Below, piece by piece: positions 55,026-62,606 of a DNA stretch of 62,606 nt. The translations under genes and the position numbers were made by a program. Numbering within the stretch: position 1 is the stretch's first letter; each line of letters starts with the position of its first letter. The notes beneath the pieces were generated by a model. It ran no database searches. It saw nothing but the letters and a program-made list of their open reading frames with translations, and was not told where the DNA came from. Origin of the DNA: Gemmatimonadota bacterium (GTDB lineage Bacteria > JAAXHH01); assembly GCA_026706345.1 (NCBI GenBank), contig JAPOYX010000037.1, positions 1-62,606 of the forward strand, written 5' to 3'.

Positions 55026-56132
55026 ATGAAAAAGAAGATTCCCGTTCAAGAGCCTCCCGTAACGTCTTACCTGTTCAGCATGTATCCGTTGTCAATCATG
55101 CGTCCCCACATGGCGTTTACACCGTGGATATGCAGTAACTACATCCAACTTTACCATTACAAAGATCACTTTCTGAGATTCTACGTCAATCCCTTGTCAC
55201 CGAAAGGAGGAAAGAAGAACTACTATTTTATTACCTGTCCGTTCCTGGACATTCAAAGGCTTGAACAAAGAATCATTCTGCGGACATATGATGACGTTGT
55301 CCAGTTCGTCATTTCGAGTATTGAAGAAGACTGCCATGTACAGTTGGACGTTGATTACTACTACCTACCTTCTACAGAGCCATACAGGAGATTTCATTTT
55401 ATGCATGAACTGCTGGTCTCCGGCTATGACGACACCAACCAGACATTTGAGATATCCGGTTACAATGAGTCGTGGAATTACCATATCGCAACGATCACGT
55501 TTGATGAACTTTACCAGGCCGTGAATACCGTCAATATCAATGCCCCGTATGGCAACCTTTATCAGGTCGACCAACTGGAAGAAAGCCCCATGGTCTTTCT
55601 ATATAGAATTGATAATCGAAAAACATATGAAATCAATATCCGGCAAATATGCGAATTGCTCTCGGATTATCTGGAATCAGTGAATACGGCTGAAAAGTAT
55701 CGCATGCTGTTTGTTCCTGAAGAGGAAGGGCTTTGGGGAGTATCAGTGTATTCGTACCTGACAGAATCACTGGATCGGGGTCGAAATCTGGAAACGCTGA
55801 CTATTCCTCTGCGCGTCCTATGGGAACACAAAAAGGTAATGACGGAACGCATCAGGTATCTGCAAGAACAGGGATACATCGATTCTGGCAATCGTCTCTT
55901 CGAAGAGTATTCGGAGATAACAAGAATGGCGAACCACGCAAGGTGGCTCTTTCTTAAATGCCTCAAGAAGCCGAAAGCATCATTAGTAAGGAGCGCCATG
56001 GCTATCTTGCAGGAAACAGCAGAAAGTGAGTATCACCTCCTGGTTGAACTTCACAATACTTTGAGCGGCTCAATCGAGAGCGCCGACATCGGCTCAAAGG
56101 TGATCGAACAAGATGTAATCAATTTGAAGTAG
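55026..56132 (+). CDS. BtrH-like protein with C39-peptidase-like N-terminal domain
   Basis: This 368-residue protein resembles the BtrH N-terminal family, where the butirosin enzyme BtrH moves an acyl group from a carrier protein to an aminoglycoside. The visible match is moderate: an N-terminal segment with a single Cys (WICSNYIQLY), then the family's VDYYYLPSTEPYRRFHFMHE followed by LLVSGYDD, where the His before Glu-Leu-Leu is the likely catalytic partner, and ISGYNESW. The C-terminal helical part (about 200-368) is not recognisable. With the acyl-carrier-like protein at 49242 it suggests an acyl transfer step. AGGAT stands 7 bases before the ATG. Confidence 0.55.
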   Translation: MKKKIPVQEPPVTSYLFSMYPLSIMRPHMAFTPWICSNYIQLYHYKDHFLRFYVNPLSPKGGKKNYYFITCPFLDIQRLEQRIILRTYDDVVQFVISSIEEDCHVQLDVDYYYLPSTEPYRRFHFMHELLVSGYDDTNQTFEISGYNESWNYHIATITFDELYQAVNTVNINAPYGNLYQVDQLEESPMVFLYRIDNRKTYEINIRQICELLSDYLESVNTAEKYRMLFVPEEEGLWGVSVYSYLTESLDRGRNLETLTIPLRVLWEHKKVMTERIRYLQEQGYIDSGNRLFEEYSEITRMANHARWLFLKCLKKPKASLVRSAMAILQETAESEYHLLVELHNTLSGSIESADIGSKVIEQDVINLK

Positions 56133-56219
56133 CATCCTTCCTGCAGGTCCCTCTATTCCCCTTCTCACTTCCAATAGCTATCCGGATTTTCCGGGTTGTT
56201 AGGGAACTTTCGAGAGAAA

Positions 56220-56236
56220 ATAGGGAATCACCCTAT
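56220..56236 (+). promoter_or_regulatory. Palindromic operator site 3, upstream of permease 2
   Basis: A perfect inverted repeat, ATAGGG-AATCA-CCCTAT, with AGATA following. TATTAT at 56260-56265 is a -10-like box 23 bases after the palindrome, close to the spacing at sites 1 and 4. The predicted start of transcription is near 56272. Confidence 0.75.
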
Positions 56237-56361
56237 AGATAGTCGGTCTGATTTCCTTTTATTATAGATAAAGGCATGATTGCGGGTACGATCAGCGTCA
56301 ACTGCGCTTCCGAAGGAATCTATTGGGTATGTTTGCCGAGAGGTTGTAAGAGGACGGAACG

Positions 56362-56458
56362 ATGATTAGGAACTACCTGCCTACGCCGGACATAGCATTG
56401 AAACGGACAGACCATATGCGCGAGTGACGTTCAGAATCTACTGCGGCACCGAATCAGG
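56362..56458 (+). pseudogene. Remnants of a permease 5' end and of the S8/P-loop gene 3' part
   Basis: At 56362 a ribosome site and ATG open a 21-residue frame, MIRNYLPTPDIALKRTDHMRE, whose first residues repeat the start MIRNYITT of both permeases. It stops at 56425-56427. Directly after, 56428-56458 matches 48983-49013 of the S8/P-loop gene (27 of about 31 bases; TFRIYCG is preserved in translation). The two pieces are out of their normal context and look like leftovers of a duplication and deletion. Confidence 0.6.
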
Positions 56459-56469
56459 AGATACCTACC

Positions 56470-58914
56470 ATGATACGCAACTACATTACGACAGCGATTC
56501 GGAATCTTTTAAAGCACAAAGGGTATTCCCTGGTCAACTTAATCGGTCTCGCCCTTGGCCTGGCGGGATGCATCCTGATGCTGCTCTACATTCGGTACGA
56601 AACCAGTTACGACGATTTTCATTTGAAGAAGGACCGCTTGTATCGGATTGAAGTCAATCATCTTCATGACGGCCGCGAGAACAAATTCACTACGACTCCA
56701 TCGGCCTGGGCCCCCGTTCTACTTGCCGACTACCCTTCCATAGAAAACTTGACCAGGCTACGGCCCTTGTTGGAACAGCAGTCGGTACAACTTGAAGACA
56801 GGTCGGTACGCGGCAAAGCGTCTTTCTTTGCCGATTCGACCCTGTTCGACGTCTTCACCCTGCCCCTGGTCAGAGGCACGCCCGCCACGGCACTGACCCG
56901 GCCTCATACGGTCGTCATATCGGAATCCATGGCGAATACATGCTTTGGCGAGACGGATCCCATAGATGCTCTGATCACCCTGAACCTGGAAAAATTGGGA
57001 AACCCGTTGCCGCTGACCGTAACGGGCGTCGCCCGTGACCTTCCGGAGAATTCGCATGTGCACTTCGATTTCCTGATCTCCTACGTCACGCTTGAGTCAT
57101 TGGGTTGGGGCGAGCCCGCCAACATGCAGGATCATGGTGGCAATTACACCATCTATACCTACCTCCTATTGCGAGAAGGGTATTCCGCCCTGGAACTGGA
57201 CGAGCAACTGCCCGGTTTCGTCGAAAGATATCGCGGAGATGTGAATCGGGCATTCGGCCTCGTAACGACTCCTTATCTGCGGCCTGTCGGGGATATACAC
57301 CTGTACACCTACGATATGACACGAGGAGGCGGCACCGGGGATATCCGTACCGTCTACGTCGCCTTCCTTCTGGCGGCCTTCATACTGGTGCTCGCCTGCG
57401 CCAACTTCATCAATCTGACTACGGCCAGGTCGATGAGTCGCGCGAGTGAAGTGGGTATGCGGAAGGTGCTGGGCGGCACGCGGGCTCACGCCATACTGCA
57501 ATTCATAGGCGAATCAGTGTTGTTGACTATGTTTGCGCTGGGATTGTCCATCGTGCTGCTTCAGGTCCTGCTGCCCGCTATCAACGATCTGTTCAACCAG
57601 CACATCAACCTGGAGTTTACGTCGGACACGATGCTGATGCTCGCGGGTGTGGTCCTGCTCGTCGGGATACTCGCGGGTACCTATCCCGCTTTCGTCATTT
57701 CGTCCTTCCAGCCGACGGCCGTGCTGCGAGGTTCGTCTGAATCCGGGGCCACGGGCGCGCTCTTCCGAAGAATACTCATCGTGTTTCAGTTTACCGTCTC
57801 GGTCGTCCTGATCATCGGCACGTGGACGATCTCGGACCAGCTTGACTACATGCTGAGTGAAGACCTGGGGTTTGAGGAAGATGGCGTCGTCCTCATCGAT
57901 ATGCCGGAGCGCGCCTATGAAGTATTCAGAGACAACGCACTCAGATATCCCGATATCCTGGCGATGGACCGGTCGTCAACGATATTTGGAGACACGTATA
58001 ATACCGGCGGAGTATGGCCGGAAGGCGTTCCGATGGACCAGCAAACGGAATTCCAGATTTTCAGCGCAGACTACGGGCTTCCCGATGTACTGGGGCTTGA
58101 GTTGGTTGAAGGGCGTTTTTTCTCCCGAGAACGATCTGCGGACGCCGGTGCGTGCCTGATCAACGAGACGGCGGTACGCGTCCTGGGTTTGGAAGACCTC
58201 GTCGGTACGACACTGCTGGGTCCAAGTGCCATGGTCCGCAATGGGTCAATTGTGCCGGTGCCGTGCGAGGTGATCGGAGTCTTACGGGACTTCAACATGG
58301 AATCATTGCGCCAGGAGATTCTTCCCATGAGGATCGCATTGGGTCAATTCGGTCAACAATACAGTGATGCTCATCGATACGGTTCTATTGTCGTCAAAAT
58401 CAACAGCAGCAACGAGGCAAACGCGCTCCGCATCCTGAGGGAACAGTGGAACAAGGTTTATCCCGATCTTCCGGAGCCGGAGTTCGCGTTACTGGAAGAT
58501 AAGGTGGCCGGGCTGTATGAAGACGATCGCATACTCCGGACCGTTTTCACGGCAGGGTCCACCGTATCGATTCTGATCGCCTGCCTCGGTCTCCTGGGCC
58601 TGTCCGCCTTCATGGTCCAGCGCCGCATCAGGGAGATAGGTATTCGTAAAGCCCTGGGGGCCACGGTCGGCCAGATCGTTGTTCTACTGTACCGGGAATT
58701 CACGCTGTACGTCCTCATCGCGTGGGTTGTCGGCGTCCCGTTGATCTACTATATGGCGGATGTGTGGCTGAGCGACTTCGCCTATCGCATCGAACCAAGT
58801 CCGTTGACGTTCATCTTCACCGGCGTCGTCGTGATGCTGATAACCTGGTTTACCGTGGGATTCCAGACCGTGAAAGCGGCAGAGACGAACCCGGTTGAAG
58901 TGCTCAGGGGATAA
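56470..58914 (+). CDS. FtsX/MacB-type ABC transporter permease 2
   Basis: This 814-residue paralogue of permease 1 has the same two-part FtsX layout and N-terminus (MIRNYITTAIRNLLKHKGYS). The last 220 or so bases are much more alike between the two genes than the rest; the encoded C-terminal 30 residues are the same, which suggests gene conversion. It has its own operator-type promoter (site 3) and is followed by the adaptor and ATPase genes, so it is the likely core of the MacAB-like pump. GGAGATA precedes the ATG at about 9 bases. Confidence 0.9.
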   Translation: MIRNYITTAIRNLLKHKGYSLVNLIGLALGLAGCILMLLYIRYETSYDDFHLKKDRLYRIEVNHLHDGRENKFTTTPSAWAPVLLADYPSIENLTRLRPLLEQQSVQLEDRSVRGKASFFADSTLFDVFTLPLVRGTPATALTRPHTVVISESMANTCFGETDPIDALITLNLEKLGNPLPLTVTGVARDLPENSHVHFDFLISYVTLESLGWGEPANMQDHGGNYTIYTYLLLREGYSALELDEQLPGFVERYRGDVNRAFGLVTTPYLRPVGDIHLYTYDMTRGGGTGDIRTVYVAFLLAAFILVLACANFINLTTARSMSRASEVGMRKVLGGTRAHAILQFIGESVLLTMFALGLSIVLLQVLLPAINDLFNQHINLEFTSDTMLMLAGVVLLVGILAGTYPAFVISSFQPTAVLRGSSESGATGALFRRILIVFQFTVSVVLIIGTWTISDQLDYMLSEDLGFEEDGVVLIDMPERAYEVFRDNALRYPDILAMDRSSTIFGDTYNTGGVWPEGVPMDQQTEFQIFSADYGLPDVLGLELVEGRFFSRERSADAGACLINETAVRVLGLEDLVGTTLLGPSAMVRNGSIVPVPCEVIGVLRDFNMESLRQEILPMRIALGQFGQQYSDAHRYGSIVVKINSSNEANALRILREQWNKVYPDLPEPEFALLEDKVAGLYEDDRILRTVFTAGSTVSILIACLGLLGLSAFMVQRRIREIGIRKALGATVGQIVVLLYREFTLYVLIAWVVGVPLIYYMADVWLSDFAYRIEPSPLTFIFTGVVVMLITWFTVGFQTVKAAETNPVEVLRG

Positions 58915-58947
58915 TCAGATCAAGAATAGGGGATGGATTTTTAAAAT

Positions 58948-58964
58948 GTAGGGAAACACCCTAT
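58948..58964 (+). promoter_or_regulatory. Palindromic operator site 4, upstream of the adaptor and ATPase
   Basis: The inverted repeat GTAGGG-AAACA-CCCTAT has one mismatch to the other three sites (G for A at the first base). TATCAT at 58987-58992 follows after 22 bases, the same spacing as at site 1. The adaptor ATG is 75 bases downstream of the palindrome. Confidence 0.72.
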
Positions 58965-59039
58965 AGAAACGAATCCGCGTTCCGGGTATCATGCTGATAG
59001 CACATGGCGACGAGCGTAATCAGGATGAGGAGGGTCACT

Positions 59040-60374
59040 ATGAGCGAGTCAACACAGAACGGCGAAAAGCCGAAGGGTCTCGTGGAGATGTTCTCATCAG
59101 ACAGCCGTAGGGAACACGAGGGCACGATGGACCGCAGGATCGAGAAGAAGCGCTTCACGCCGCGCCGGATGGCGTTCGGCGGCCTGGCCGCCGCGGTGGT
59201 CGCATTCGGGGCCTACGCGCTGCTCAGCGTCAACCAGTCCTCGCTGAACGTGGAAGCCGAGAAGCTGACCCTGGCCCCGGTGACCTACGGTCCTTTTCTC
59301 GAGTACATCGTGGAGCAGGGCGCGGTGATGCCGCTCACGACCTTCTACCTGGACGCGGTGGAAGGCGGGCGCGTGGAGGAGGTCTACATTGAGCAGGGCA
59401 CGCACGTGGAGGAAGGCACACCGATCCTGCGCCTGTCCAACGCCAACCTGCAACTCAACGTGATGCAGAGGGAAGCTGAGCTTTTCCGCGAGGTGAACCG
59501 GCTCAGGGAGACGCGGGTCTCCATGGGGCAGCGCCGTCTGAGCATGCGCGCCGATCTGGTGGAAACGGAATACCAACTGCGCCAGGCGGAACGGGAGTAC
59601 ACACGACAGGACGCCCTGCTCGCGGCCGACCTGGTCTCGCGGCAGGAATACGACGAGGCAAAGGACAACCTGGAATATCTCACACGCAGGCGGGAAGTCA
59701 CCGTTGAGACGCTGCGCCAGGATTCACTCTTCCAGATGATCCAGATCCAGCAGCTGGAGGAATCGATCGACCGGCTTCGCCAGAACCTGGAAGTCATCAA
59801 GCAGAACGAGGAGAACCTGACCTTACGCGCGCCGATCACGGGACTTCTGTCCTCGCTCATCGCCGAGGTGGGCGAGTCCAAGCCCGGCGGCGATCGGCTG
59901 GGCCAGATCGACGTGGAGGACCGGTTCAAGGTGCGCGCGGCCATCGACGAGCACTACATCGCCCGTATCCGCTCGGGCCAGGCCGGTTCCTTCGATTTCG
60001 CGGGCGGGACCTACAACCTGGTGATCAGCCGGGTGTATCCCGAGGTGATCGAAGGGCAGTTCGAGGCGGACATGGAGTTCCCCGAAGGCATGCCCGTAGG
60101 ACTCCGCCGCGGCCAGACGCTGCAGGTGCGGATCGCGCTGGGCGAGTTGGCCGACGCCATGCAGGTGCCCCGGGGCGGTTTCTACCAGAAGACGGGCGGG
60201 CGCTGGATATACGTGCTTGATCCTGCCGGTGAGACCGCCGAGCGGCGCCAGATACGGCTCGGCCGGCAGAACAGCCAGTACTTCGAGGTCCTCGAAGGCC
60301 TCGAAGAGGGCGAACAAGTCATCACCTCCATGTATGATAACTTCGGCGACATGGAACGGCTGGTGTTGCAGTAG
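59040..60374 (+). CDS. HlyD/MacA-type periplasmic adaptor protein
   Basis: This 444-residue adaptor has one N-terminal membrane helix (about 42-62, GGLAAAVVAFGAYALLSV). A barrel-sandwich half with AVEGGRVEEVYIEQGTHVEEG is followed by a long coiled-coil (about 140-260) and the second half (NLTLRAPITGLLSSLIAEVGE) plus a beta barrel. It links an inner-membrane pump with an outer-membrane channel. GAGGAGG lies 6 bases before the ATG at 59040, which settles the start against the frame opening at 59004. Codon use and GC content are higher again than in the cluster to the left. Confidence 0.9.
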   Translation: MSESTQNGEKPKGLVEMFSSDSRREHEGTMDRRIEKKRFTPRRMAFGGLAAAVVAFGAYALLSVNQSSLNVEAEKLTLAPVTYGPFLEYIVEQGAVMPLTTFYLDAVEGGRVEEVYIEQGTHVEEGTPILRLSNANLQLNVMQREAELFREVNRLRETRVSMGQRRLSMRADLVETEYQLRQAEREYTRQDALLAADLVSRQEYDEAKDNLEYLTRRREVTVETLRQDSLFQMIQIQQLEESIDRLRQNLEVIKQNEENLTLRAPITGLLSSLIAEVGESKPGGDRLGQIDVEDRFKVRAAIDEHYIARIRSGQAGSFDFAGGTYNLVISRVYPEVIEGQFEADMEFPEGMPVGLRRGQTLQVRIALGELADAMQVPRGGFYQKTGGRWIYVLDPAGETAERRQIRLGRQNSQYFEVLEGLEEGEQVITSMYDNFGDMERLVLQ

Positions 60375-60513
60375 TACGGGTGGGGAGACCGTGAAGTACT
60401 GTTGCCTAAAGACGTAGCGTCTTCATCACCTCTGAACGAAACAATGTGCATTGTAAGCAAGACGATAGATTAAACCGCGTTGCATACCGATTAAACCTCA
60501 AAGGGGGCGTGTG

Positions 60514-61188
60514 ATGATTGCGACACAGAATCTCAAGAAACTCTACGCGACGGAAGAGGTGGAGACGACGGCACTCAACGACGTGACCATGACCGTTGAC
60601 GAAGGGGAGTTCGTGGCGATTATGGGACCCTCGGGCTGCGGCAAGTCGACCCTGCTCAACATCCTCGGCCTCCTCGACAACCCCACGGGCGGGGAGTACC
60701 ACTTTGTAGGTGAGGAAGTTTCCGCCCACTCCGAGCGGCAACGGGCCAACCTGCGCAAGGCCAACATCGGCTTCGTTTTCCAGAGCTTCAACCTGATCGA
60801 CGAACTGACCGTGTATGAAAACATCGAGCTGCCCCTGATCTACCTGGGCACGTCAAAGCAGGAGCGCAAAGAAAGGGTGGAAGCAGCCATGGAGCACATG
60901 CAGATCCTCCACCGGCGGAACCACTTCCCACAGCAGCTCTCCGGCGGCCAACAGCAGCGCGTGGCCGTGGCGCGGGCGGTCATCGGGAATCCGAAGCTGA
61001 TCCTGGCGGACGAACCGACCGGTAACCTGGACTCTGCCAACGGTGCGGAGGTGATGGAATTGCTCAACGGCCTCAACGAGGCGGGCACGACCATCATCAT
61101 GGTGACCCACGACCAACCGCTGGCCGATCACGCCCACCGTATCATCCGACTCTTCGACGGGCGGATCGTGAACGGGGCCTCGGCTTAG
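60514..61188 (+). CDS. MacB/LolD-type ABC transporter ATPase
   Basis: This 224-residue ATPase has Walker A GPSGCGKSTLLNILG, the Q loop in FVFQSFNLIDELTVYEN, signature LSGGQQQRVAVARA, Walker B LILADEPTGNLDS and the His loop in VTHD. This is the class that powers FtsX-type permeases, so it should work with permeases 1 and 2. A GTG at 60511 also opens the frame, but the AAAGGGGG site spaces better to ATG 60514. The 139-base gap after the adaptor holds a small hairpin (AAGACG...CGTCTT, 60409-60423) and nothing else I can name. Confidence 0.93.
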   Translation: MIATQNLKKLYATEEVETTALNDVTMTVDEGEFVAIMGPSGCGKSTLLNILGLLDNPTGGEYHFVGEEVSAHSERQRANLRKANIGFVFQSFNLIDELTVYENIELPLIYLGTSKQERKERVEAAMEHMQILHRRNHFPQQLSGGQQQRVAVARAVIGNPKLILADEPTGNLDSANGAEVMELLNGLNEAGTTIIMVTHDQPLADHAHRIIRLFDGRIVNGASA

Positions 61189-61404
61189 GAGGAAGCGTGC
61201 AGGATATTTTGTGAGGTCGCCCACCTGGACCTACCTGGTGAATTGCCATTCCTAGATGAAGGATTGACGTGGCTGCGGGCGACAAGAGGAACGGGCGACT
61301 GGCGCGTCCGTAAACAAGGTCTCCGACGAGTCGTCCGCTGAATGAGAAGTCGTCGGAGGCCATCGCCGCCGACCGGCAGCCAAAAAAGTTGTATTCACCC
61401 CCCA

Positions 61405-61440
61405 AATAGAAAAGGCGCCCGAAATGAATCGAGCGCCTTC
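61405..61440 (-). terminator. Rho-independent terminator of the rRNA operon
   Basis: On the minus strand AAGGCGC (61433-61439) pairs with GCGCCTT (61412-61418) around a 14-base loop, followed by TTTTCTATTT. It lies just beyond the 5S gene and closes the rRNA operon. Confidence 0.82.
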
Positions 61441-61447
61441 TCAGCAT

Positions 61448-61566
61448 CCCCCGGCAGCGTCCTACTCTCCCACAAGGTCACCCAAGCAGTACCATCGGCG
61501 CAAGAGGGCTTAACTACTCTGTTCGGAATGGGAAGAGGTGTTTCCCCTCCGCTATCGCCACCGGAA
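61448..61566 (-). rRNA. rrf: 5S ribosomal RNA
   Basis: The minus strand reads GGTGGCGATAGC..., ACACCTCTTCCCATTCCGAAC and GGGAGAGTAGGACGCTGCC, all standard 5S landmarks; the ends pair through CCGGTGGC and GCTGCCGG. End positions are accurate to a few bases. It lies about 55 bases after the 23S gene, with no tRNA between. Confidence 0.95.
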
Positions 61567-61620
61567 GAAATGGGTTGCAATTACAAGGAATGAGGAAACG
61601 ACGTCGTAGCAAAGGAGCGC

Positions 61621-62606
<986 letters not shown>

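Larger units (their letters stand above)
56133..56469. other. Intergenic region with operator site 3 and gene remnants
   Basis: This 337-base gap holds operator site 3 with its promoter and, to its right, two pieces that resemble the starts or ends of neighbouring genes (56362-56458). A 29-codon open frame at 56276-56365 has no ribosome site and may not be real. No terminator of the usual type is seen after the BtrH-like gene. Confidence 0.6.

Noticed and set aside
56276-56365. 29-codon open frame with three Cys after operator site 3, as a second precursor
   Set aside because: No usable ribosome site and no repeat or leader likeness to the 44939 peptide; it overlaps the gene scar. A leaderless transcript could still translate it, but I cannot support that.
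61567-61620. A tRNA between 23S and 5S
   Set aside because: The spacer is only about 55 bases and shows no cloverleaf or TTCGA-type loop.

Overview
The window is bacterial chromosome and falls into two parts that differ in character. Positions 1-38.1 kb and the rRNA end at 61.4-62.6 kb are GC-rich, densely packed housekeeping DNA. The block from about 38.2 to 58.9 kb is visibly AT-richer, has longer gaps and carries accessory genes. The 800-residue two-part FtsX-type permeases, YfhO protein, S55-type protease, phytanoyl-CoA dioxygenase and EpsC-type serine acetyltransferase suggest a poorly cultured diderm of the FCB/Gemmatimonadota-Latescibacterota kind. That placement is inference and is not proven by a marker here. 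The F-type ATP synthase c subunit carries the residues of a sodium-binding site, which would suit a marine or alkaline habitat.

Housekeeping part. On the plus strand at 0.3-5.1 kb lie a YfhO membrane protein, a dolichyl-phosphate-mannose-type glycosyltransferase, a phytanoyl-CoA dioxygenase family enzyme and an HpcH/HpaI aldolase. On the minus strand follow a methyltransferase and a complete ATP synthase operon (atpZ-atpI-atpB-E-F-H-A-G-D-C, 6.2-13.6 kb) behind a bactofilin and an M23 peptidase. Next come parA-parB, ispD-ispF, queA, ruvC-ruvA-ruvB, a YebC regulator, a secreted beta-propeller protein and an S55-like protease. EpsC is on the plus strand at 26.6 kb. Thioredoxin reductase, a TPR-parvulin fusion, folC, a YheC/D ATP-grasp protein, a PfkB kinase, two Opp/Dpp ATPases and an EF-G paralogue run leftward at 27.6-38.1 kb.

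Accessory part, all on the plus strand. A membrane histidine kinase with a PDZ domain and a NarL-type regulator (38.5-41.8 kb) are followed by a second NarL-type regulator and an S41-like protein. Between the S41 gene and a radical SAM/SPASM maturase lies a 51-codon gene for a peptide with two tandem CDKxCGINN repeats (44939-45094). It looks like the precursor of a ribosomally made, post-translationally modified peptide (RiPP). Downstream are a pentapeptide-repeat protein, an S8 protease fused to a P-loop domain, an acyl-carrier-like protein, an FtsX-type permease, a GT1 glycosyltransferase, an ABC exporter, a BtrH-like protein, a second permease, a HlyD/MacA-type adaptor and a MacB/LolD-type ATPase.

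A 17-bp palindrome, ATAGGGAWWCACCCTAT, stands upstream of the second regulator, the S41/precursor/maturase run, the second permease and the adaptor/ATPase pair. At three of the four sites a plausible -10 box begins 22-23 bases beyond the palindrome. The simplest reading is one regulon in which the kinase and NarL-type regulators switch on production, tailoring (radical crosslinking, glycosylation, possibly acylation), trimming and export of a new peptide class. This is the main candidate for an undescribed system.

The window ends in the 5S rRNA and the 3' part of the 23S rRNA on the minus strand. I saw no tRNA, CRISPR array, insertion sequence or parS site.
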